Shown here: piece by piece, positions 5,664 to 9,842 of the stretch
Position numbering within the stretch: the first letter of the stretch is position 1
Layout: each line of letters starts with the position of its first letter
Assembly (NCBI GenBank): GCA_027066595.1
Contig: JAMONG010000163.1
Span: 1 to 9,842 of the forward strand
Direction of reading: 5' to 3'
Source: Sulfurovum sp.
Lineage (GTDB): Bacteria; Campylobacterota; Campylobacteria; Campylobacterales; Sulfurovaceae
Length of the DNA: 9,842 bases
Notes under the pieces: generated by a model
What the model saw: the letters and a program-made list of their open reading frames with translations, nothing else
What the model was told of the DNA's origin: nothing
Databases searched by the model: none
Position numbers and translations under genes: made by a program

Positions 5664-7284
5664 AATAGAAAAATCAAATACATTTAATCTTTTGACATCC
5701 ATTTGGATAGTACCTTTTATCGCACTGATAATTGCAGGCTGGTTAGCCTATCAATACTTTGAGGACTTAGGTCCAGAGATAGAGATAATTTTTCCTAAAA
5801 ACCAAGGTTTAGTTGCAGGACAGAGTGTGGTAAAATTTAGAAATGTTCCTATAGGTAAAGTTACAAAAATATATATCACCGAAGATACAGATGGTGTAAT
5901 AGTACGGGTACGAATGAACTCTAAAGCGGCTAGACCTTACATGACAGAGTACGCAAAGTTTTGGATTGTTAAACCTGAAGTAGGATTTTCGGGGGTAAGT
6001 GGCTTAGATACATTACTCTCTGGTACATATATCGATGTCTATTCTGAACCAGGTGGGACATTTAGAGAACGACATATTGGACTTACACACCCTTATCAAG
6101 ACAGTTCAAAAGGTGAATATTTTCATTTAAGCTCACAAGATGGAAAAAATATCTCTGTAGGTATGCCTATATTTTTTAAAAATATTGAAGTAGGAGAAGT
6201 TGCATATAAATATTTATCGTTAGATGACAAGAGTGTAGAAGTTGTGATATTTGTGGAAAATCAATACATTCCATATATTCATACAGATTCAAAATTTTGG
6301 ATGAAAAATACGATGAATGTCGACTTCTCTAAAGGTAAAATTGATGTAGATATTGCCCCTATTAATTTTTTATTGCGTGGTGGACTGGTCTTTTCATCTT
6401 CAGGAGAAGATAAAACAAAAAAAGTACCTAAAGAGTATATCTTTACTTTATATAAAAATAAAACAGAGGCAGAGAGTAAAACCACAGGTGCTTTAGTCAA
6501 AGAAAATAGAGCATTTATGCTTCATACAAAAGAGTCTATATCTCATCTATCAAATGGCTCTGTTGTGCGTTTTGATGGATTTGACATCGGACAAGTAACA
6601 GATATTAAACTCTCTTATCATAAAGCCTCACATAAAATGTTAGGAGAAGTACTGATAGAAGTAGATACTTCTGTTTTTAAAGATAAACATGACAGCAATG
6701 CAACAGGAGAAGAGAACTTTTATACCGCAGTAGAAGAGGGTTTACGTGCGAAGATTGCTGCATTAGACCCTATTACTGGTTCACAATTTATTGACCTTAC
6801 TTTTAATCATCATGATGGGGAGGGTACTATTATGTATAATACAAAATATGCAAGACTTCCTATGACAACGCAAAGTTCTACAGGCATTATGACTTCAGTA
6901 AGTGAGATACTAGATAAGCTCAATAACTTACCACTTGATGAACTTGTGAACTCTGTGACAAAAGTGGTGGATTCCACACTTGAACCTGTAAATAATGCCA
7001 ATGATTTATTGGTAGATTTAAAGAAAACGGTTAAAGATATCAATAAACTAACCAGTAAAAAATCTTTTGAAGTGATGCCTGATGAACTGAACAAGGCACT
7101 AAGAGAGATGACAAAAACACTTAAAGAGACATCTACTGTAGTCAAGGGGTATGACAGCAATTCACTTGTAAAAGAACAACTTGCTCAAACCTTAGAGATA
7201 CTGACGAAGACTTCACAAGAGATGCAGGTTTTTTTACGTATGCTTAACCGTAAACCAGACTCACTCATATTTGGAGATAATTAA
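5644..7284 (+). CDS. pqiB: PqiB, MCE-domain lipid transport protein
   Basis: A membrane-anchored periplasmic protein with three MCE (MlaD) domains that stacks into a tunnel for lipids between inner and outer membrane. One N-terminal membrane helix lies at about 18-38. The MCE domains span about 45-137 (IIFPKNQGLVAGQSVVKFRN), 158-253 (GKNISVGMPIFFKNIEVGEV) and 288-390 (ISHLSNGSVVRFDGFDIGQV). A long helical region follows (about 418-535), matching the coiled coil that forms the needle of PqiB. The length of 546 residues is the same class as E. coli PqiB, so the protein appears complete. It starts inside the second pqiA gene (20-nt overlap) and its stop overlaps the start of pqiC by 1 nt, so all four pqi genes are tightly coupled. 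Family, order and domain count all agree, so the call is firm. Confidence 0.93.
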   Translation: MSTKIPKIEKSNTFNLLTSIWIVPFIALIIAGWLAYQYFEDLGPEIEIIFPKNQGLVAGQSVVKFRNVPIGKVTKIYITEDTDGVIVRVRMNSKAARPYMTEYAKFWIVKPEVGFSGVSGLDTLLSGTYIDVYSEPGGTFRERHIGLTHPYQDSSKGEYFHLSSQDGKNISVGMPIFFKNIEVGEVAYKYLSLDDKSVEVVIFVENQYIPYIHTDSKFWMKNTMNVDFSKGKIDVDIAPINFLLRGGLVFSSSGEDKTKKVPKEYIFTLYKNKTEAESKTTGALVKENRAFMLHTKESISHLSNGSVVRFDGFDIGQVTDIKLSYHKASHKMLGEVLIEVDTSVFKDKHDSNATGEENFYTAVEEGLRAKIAALDPITGSQFIDLTFNHHDGEGTIMYNTKYARLPMTTQSSTGIMTSVSEILDKLNNLPLDELVNSVTKVVDSTLEPVNNANDLLVDLKKTVKDINKLTSKKSFEVMPDELNKALREMTKTLKETSTVVKGYDSNSLVKEQLAQTLEILTKTSQEMQVFLRMLNRKPDSLIFGDN

Positions 7285-7853
7285 TGAAAAAATTTAAAAT
7301 ACTTTTAGCACTTATAACCCTTTTTGGACTGCATGGCTGTCTTTCAAGCTCTAACCATTACTATGTACTCTCCATGGTTTCACAGCCCTCAACGGTATAT
7401 AAAAAATCTCATCTACTCATCGGTGTTGAAAAAGTAACAGTTCCTGGATATTTGTATAAAAGAGACATCGCAGTGGCCCAGTCATCTAGTCAGATAACCT
7501 TACTGGGTAATGCTCTTTGGGGTGAAGACTTAGACGAGGGACTTACCAACAGGCTCATAGGCTTTTTACAAAAAAAGTTTAACCAGCCAGATGTCTATGC
7601 TTACCCTTGGGGTGTAAAGCATCAACCAAGTATTAAAGTATCTGTACATATTTCACGTTTTATCGCCCAAGGGGATAAGGTATATTTAGATGCCACATGG
7701 AGCATAGAAGATATGAAAAGCAAAAGAAGAAAAGCCAGACTCTTTAATACCACAGTAGCTACAAGTAGTGATGTTAAAAGTATCGTCTCTGCGATGGATA
7801 GGGCTTTTTCAAAATTTGAAGAGGCTGTTGCCATGGGAATTAAAGCTTTTTAA
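7284..7853 (+). CDS. pqiC: PqiC, outer-membrane lipoprotein of the Pqi system
   Basis: A lipoprotein of the ABC-type transport auxiliary family (PqiC/YmbA), which forms a ring at the outer-membrane end of the PqiB tunnel. The N-terminal signal ends in the lipobox LHGC with the lipidated Cys19; the next residue is Leu and not Asp, consistent with outer-membrane sorting under the E. coli rule. The start of the mature domain, SNHYYVL (23-29), is the usual opening, and VEKVTVPGYLYKRDIAV (48-64) matches the conserved 'v.vP.yl.r..iv' stretch. LWGEDLDEGLTNRL at 78-91 is also characteristic. At 189 residues it has normal family length. The ATG shares its first base with the pqiB stop, with GGAGA 6 nt upstream. 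It is the last gene of the operon; no convincing terminator follows. Confidence 0.88.
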   Translation: MKKFKILLALITLFGLHGCLSSSNHYYVLSMVSQPSTVYKKSHLLIGVEKVTVPGYLYKRDIAVAQSSSQITLLGNALWGEDLDEGLTNRLIGFLQKKFNQPDVYAYPWGVKHQPSIKVSVHISRFIAQGDKVYLDATWSIEDMKSKRRKARLFNTTVATSSDVKSIVSAMDRAFSKFEEAVAMGIKAF

Positions 7854-7897
7854 TATTTAGGTTTGACAAGTTTTTTTGTAGTGTATGAGGTGTAGTA

Positions 7898-7906
7898 TGG
7901 CATAAT
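7898..7906 (+). promoter_or_regulatory. Extended -10 box (TG-G-CATAAT) for sppA
   Basis: TGGCATAAT has the extended TGn motif and ends 31 nt before the sppA ATG. A TTGACA at 7863-7868 lies 32 bases upstream, too far to act as its -35. The box sits inside the small palindrome GGCAT-A-ATGCC (7899-7909), which could be an operator or chance. Confidence 0.45.
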
Positions 7907-7927
7907 GCCAACACATATAGCAAATAT

Positions 7928-7932
7928 AAGGA
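7928..7932 (+). promoter_or_regulatory. Ribosome binding site deciding the sppA start
   Basis: AAGGA lies 5 nt before the ATG at 7938. An in-frame ATG at 7905 falls inside the predicted -10 box and has no ribosome site, so it is not used. Confidence 0.65.
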
Positions 7933-7937
7933 TAATA

Positions 7938-8867
7938 ATGAACCTTTTTGGATTGGGTAAAAAAGAAGACAAAGAAGTACTAGAGCAGAAAAAAGCAGCG
8001 TGGGATGCACGCAGTTCTAAGATAAAGATGTGGATGTTTATCATCGCTATCGTAGCTGAGATAGCGATACTTGTTGCCTTAGCCAAGTCTTATGGGCTTT
8101 TAAAAGAGGGTGTGCCTTTGGGTGACAAAGTAGCCGTGGTTGACTTCAATCAGCCTGTGACGCAGGCATTTGTAAATGATGTGGTAAAACAGATGGATAA
8201 GGTCAAAAAAGACAAAGAGTATAGTGAAGTACTTTTTATTATGAACTCTCCTGGAGGTTCACCTACGGCTTCTGAAGAACTTAGTGAGTACCTAAAAGAC
8301 TACAACAAAGAGAAAAATGTCACGATGTACATACAGTCAGTAGCCGCAAGTGGCGGGTACTACATCGCCTCAGCCATCAAGCCACTCATCGCCAATAAAA
8401 ATGCAATGGTAGGCTCCATAGGGGTGATACTCCCTCACTACAGCATCGAAAAACTTGCTCAAAAAGTAGGGGTAGAAGAAGATGATTTAAGCTCTGGTGA
8501 GTACAAAAAGCCTATCAGCCTTTTCAAGAAAGTAGGAGAGAAAGACAGAGCGTATCTTAAAAAACAACTCCTCACCCCAACCTACAACAACTTCATAGAT
8601 GCAGTAGCAGCCAACAGAGGGATGAAGAGAGAAAAACTTCTTCCTTACACAGAGGGCAAGATATATGTAGCCAACAGCCCAGAGATAAAAGAGATACTCG
8701 TAGATGAAATCTCTGCACTTCACCGACTTAAAGCAAAAATAAAAAAGAGGCTAGACAAAAAAGTCAGCTTTGTAAACATCATGCCAGAAGAGAAAATGGG
8801 ACTCTTTAGAGACAAAATAGAGTTTAAACTTTCGTTAGATTCTAAATTTGATGAGGGGCTTAGATAA
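7938..8867 (+). CDS. sppA: Signal peptide peptidase SppA, S49 family serine protease
   Basis: A membrane-anchored S49 serine protease that degrades leftover signal peptides. It has an N-terminal cytoplasmic stretch (about 1-30), one membrane helix (about 31-52) and a catalytic domain expected in the periplasm. The nucleophile is Ser138 in QSVAASGGYYIA (133-144), and the general base is Lys190 in SSGEYKKP (185-192), the usual Ser/Lys dyad. Other family landmarks are LFIMNSPGGSPTASEE (99-114) and MVGSIGVIL (157-165). At 309 residues it is the short single-domain form, not the duplicated 618-residue E. coli form. The start at 7938 has AAGGA 5 nt upstream. It has its own candidate promoter, but the gap after pqiC is only 84 nt with no clear terminator, so read-through from the pqi operon is possible. 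Confidence 0.9.
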   Translation: MNLFGLGKKEDKEVLEQKKAAWDARSSKIKMWMFIIAIVAEIAILVALAKSYGLLKEGVPLGDKVAVVDFNQPVTQAFVNDVVKQMDKVKKDKEYSEVLFIMNSPGGSPTASEELSEYLKDYNKEKNVTMYIQSVAASGGYYIASAIKPLIANKNAMVGSIGVILPHYSIEKLAQKVGVEEDDLSSGEYKKPISLFKKVGEKDRAYLKKQLLTPTYNNFIDAVAANRGMKREKLLPYTEGKIYVANSPEIKEILVDEISALHRLKAKIKKRLDKKVSFVNIMPEEKMGLFRDKIEFKLSLDSKFDEGLR

Positions 8868-8885
8868 TAGCATTAATCCCTTTTT

Positions 8886-8893
8886 GCTATAAT
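8886..8893 (+). promoter_or_regulatory. -10 box GCTATAAT for the HlyD-like gene
   Basis: TTTTTGCTATAAT gives an extended -10 (TGn) ending 20 nt before the ATG at 8914. Transcription should start near 8900, with a leader of about 14 nt holding only the weak ribosome site AAGAA. Confidence 0.6.
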
Positions 8894-8913
8894 CAATCAA
8901 AAAAAGAATATCC

Positions 8914-9705
8914 ATGAAAATATTATTATTACTTCTTAGTCCACTTCTTCTTTTTGCTAAAGTATATTATGCAAAAGTAGAACCGTTTGAGACTATTATG
9001 ATGAAGTCTTCTGTGAGTGCTTTGGTAGTAGATGTAAACCTTGATGCTGAAGGTAAAATGTTAGATGGTACACGCATTGTACAGCTTGATGATGCCTTAG
9101 ATAAAGTAAATCTTGAAGCTTCAAAAAAGAGTGTAAAGCTTTTACAAGAGATGTTAGATATTAACCAAGATATCGCGACATCATTAAGTGACACGGTAAA
9201 TCGACAAGAGGGATACTATAAACGTATCAACAAACTCTCAACAGCCTCAAAAACACAAAAAGACAATGCCTACAGCTCTTTTACCACAGCAAAAACACAA
9301 TACTTGGGTACAAAAGAGAAGATAGTAAACCTTGAAAAACAGATACTAGATATGCACTATAAGATTGCACAGCTTGAAGATGTGATTACTAAAAAGTCTT
9401 TGATTTTAAACCATCAATACCTCTACAAACTTTTTGTACGTAAGGGTGACTTTGTAGCACCTGGTTCAACTTTAGCACAAGTAATGGATGCAAGCAGGGC
9501 GAAGTTAGTACTCTTTTTAGAGCCTGAAGAATTAGATAATATAGAACAGAAGATAGTCTATCTTGATGGTGAAAAAACAGACTACAAAGTAGACAAAGTA
9601 TGGAAAGTAGCAGATGAAAAGTTTATCTCATCATACAGGGCTGAAATCTACATAGATGCACCACAAAGTACATTTTCTAAGTTGATGAGAGTGGAGATAA
9701 AATAG
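8914..9705 (+). CDS. Periplasmic HlyD-like adaptor protein (membrane fusion protein fold), orphan
   Basis: A 263-residue exported protein with the layout of a membrane fusion (HlyD-type) adaptor, which normally bridges an inner-membrane pump and an outer-membrane channel. A cleavable signal peptide covers about 1-15 (LLLFA/KVYYA). Two halves of a lipoyl-like domain (about 27-60 and 163-190, the latter with KLFVRKGDFVAPGSTLAQVMD) flank a helical hairpin of about 100 residues (61-162) predicted as coiled coil. A short beta-rich part follows (about 195-263). It is smaller than typical adaptors and lacks a clear membrane-proximal domain and a retained membrane anchor. No pump or TolC-like gene is nearby: sppA precedes and a biosynthetic aminotransferase follows, each with its own promoter box. 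The fold call is reasonably safe; the transport partner and substrate are unknown. Confidence 0.75.
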   Translation: MKILLLLLSPLLLFAKVYYAKVEPFETIMMKSSVSALVVDVNLDAEGKMLDGTRIVQLDDALDKVNLEASKKSVKLLQEMLDINQDIATSLSDTVNRQEGYYKRINKLSTASKTQKDNAYSSFTTAKTQYLGTKEKIVNLEKQILDMHYKIAQLEDVITKKSLILNHQYLYKLFVRKGDFVAPGSTLAQVMDASRAKLVLFLEPEELDNIEQKIVYLDGEKTDYKVDKVWKVADEKFISSYRAEIYIDAPQSTFSKLMRVEIK

Positions 9706-9717
9706 CATACGAATATT

Positions 9718-9726
9718 TGCTATAAT
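9718..9726 (+). promoter_or_regulatory. Extended -10 box TGCTATAAT for the last gene
   Basis: The sequence ATTTGCTATAATACC has an extended -10 ending 27 nt before the ATG at 9754. It gives a predicted leader of about 21 nt. It lies only 12 nt after the stop of the HlyD-like gene. Confidence 0.6.
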
Positions 9727-9753
9727 ACCAATAATTAAAATATGGAAATAAAA

Positions 9754-9842
9754 ATGAATTTAGAACAACAAGATAAACAGTATGTACTCCAAACCTATGC
9801 ACGTGACTATACAAACTTTGTCAAAGGTGTAGGCTCTACACT
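9754..9842 (+). CDS. argD: Probable acetylornithine aminotransferase, N-terminal fragment (runs off the window)
   Basis: Only 29 codons are inside the window. The segment DKQYVLQTYARDYTNFVKGVGSTL matches the opening of class III PLP-dependent aminotransferases of the ArgD type, where a 'v..tY.R....f..G.G..L.d' pattern precedes the core. ArgD transfers an amino group between N-acetylornithine and 2-oxoglutarate in cytoplasmic arginine synthesis. The ATG at 9754 has GGAA about 6 nt upstream; an in-frame ATG at 9742 overlaps that site and is less likely. Catalytic residues, including the PLP lysine, lie beyond the window, so a related class III enzyme cannot be excluded. Confidence 0.6.
   Translation, partial: MNLEQQDKQYVLQTYARDYTNFVKGVGST

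Noticed and set aside
6810..7160. A 116-codon open frame on the minus strand inside pqiB
   Set aside because: It is antisense to a firmly recognised PqiB coding region, shows Ser/Leu/Thr-rich low-complexity typical of shadow frames, and matches no family.
7862..7900. TTGACA at 7863-7868 as a -35 box for sppA
   Set aside because: The distance to the CATAAT box is 32 bases, far from the 16-18 required, and no good -10 lies at proper spacing.
7850..8086. A 78-codon minus-strand open frame across the sppA upstream region and start
   Set aside because: It is antisense to the sppA promoter, ribosome site and membrane helix; its sequence is a mirror of the helix codons and has no ribosome site of note.
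8878..8908. CTTTTTG and CAAAAAAAG arms around 8880-8907 as a terminator for sppA
   Set aside because: The stem has almost no GC pairs and surrounds the clear -10 box of the next gene, so it is more likely AT-rich promoter DNA.

Overview
The window looks like chromosomal DNA of a Campylobacterota bacterium, probably a free-living Sulfurovum- or Sulfurimonas-type organism. This rests on the low GC content, the dense gene packing, and promoters built on an extended -10 box (GCTATAAT) with no recognisable -35. The genus is inferred from gene style, not proven. There are no RNA genes, insertion sequences or CRISPR arrays, and no stretch longer than about 170 bases lacks a gene.

Layout. 1-1131 (-): the N-terminal 377 codons of a 7TMR-DISM membrane sensor, cut by the window edge just after its seven membrane helices. 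1132-1296: an AT-rich divergent intergenic region with candidate promoters and an inverted repeat. 1297-3650 (+): a two-gene unit made of a secreted RNase T2 with an extra N-terminal domain, followed 8 nt later by a PIF1-like DNA helicase that starts with TTG. 3668-4345 (-): a short diacylglycerol/sphingosine-kinase-like protein, convergent to the helicase and divergent from the next operon. 4381-7853 (+): a complete Pqi lipid-transport operon in which PqiA is split into two single-module genes, followed by pqiB (three MCE domains) and pqiC (lipoprotein). 7938-8867 (+): sppA, a membrane-anchored S49 signal peptide peptidase. 8914-9705 (+): a stand-alone periplasmic HlyD-like adaptor with no visible pump partner. 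9754-9842 (+): the first 29 codons of a probable acetylornithine aminotransferase (argD).

How the genes fit together. The dominant theme is the cell envelope. Two PqiA membrane proteins, the PqiB tunnel protein and the PqiC outer-membrane lipoprotein should form an inner-to-outer-membrane lipid conduit. A lipid-kinase-like gene is fired from the same promoter island in the opposite direction. SppA clears signal peptides, and the sensor and adaptor are also envelope proteins. The divergent promoter at 4366-4377 is the most striking non-coding signal: the 10-bp palindrome TATAATTATA supplies overlapping -10 boxes on both strands, and its position predicts a leaderless mRNA for the first pqiA gene.

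I found no clear candidate for a wholly new multi-gene system. The most unusual items are the shared palindromic promoter, the RNase T2/helicase pairing, the RNase T2 N-terminal domain, and the divergent link between the lipid kinase and Pqi.
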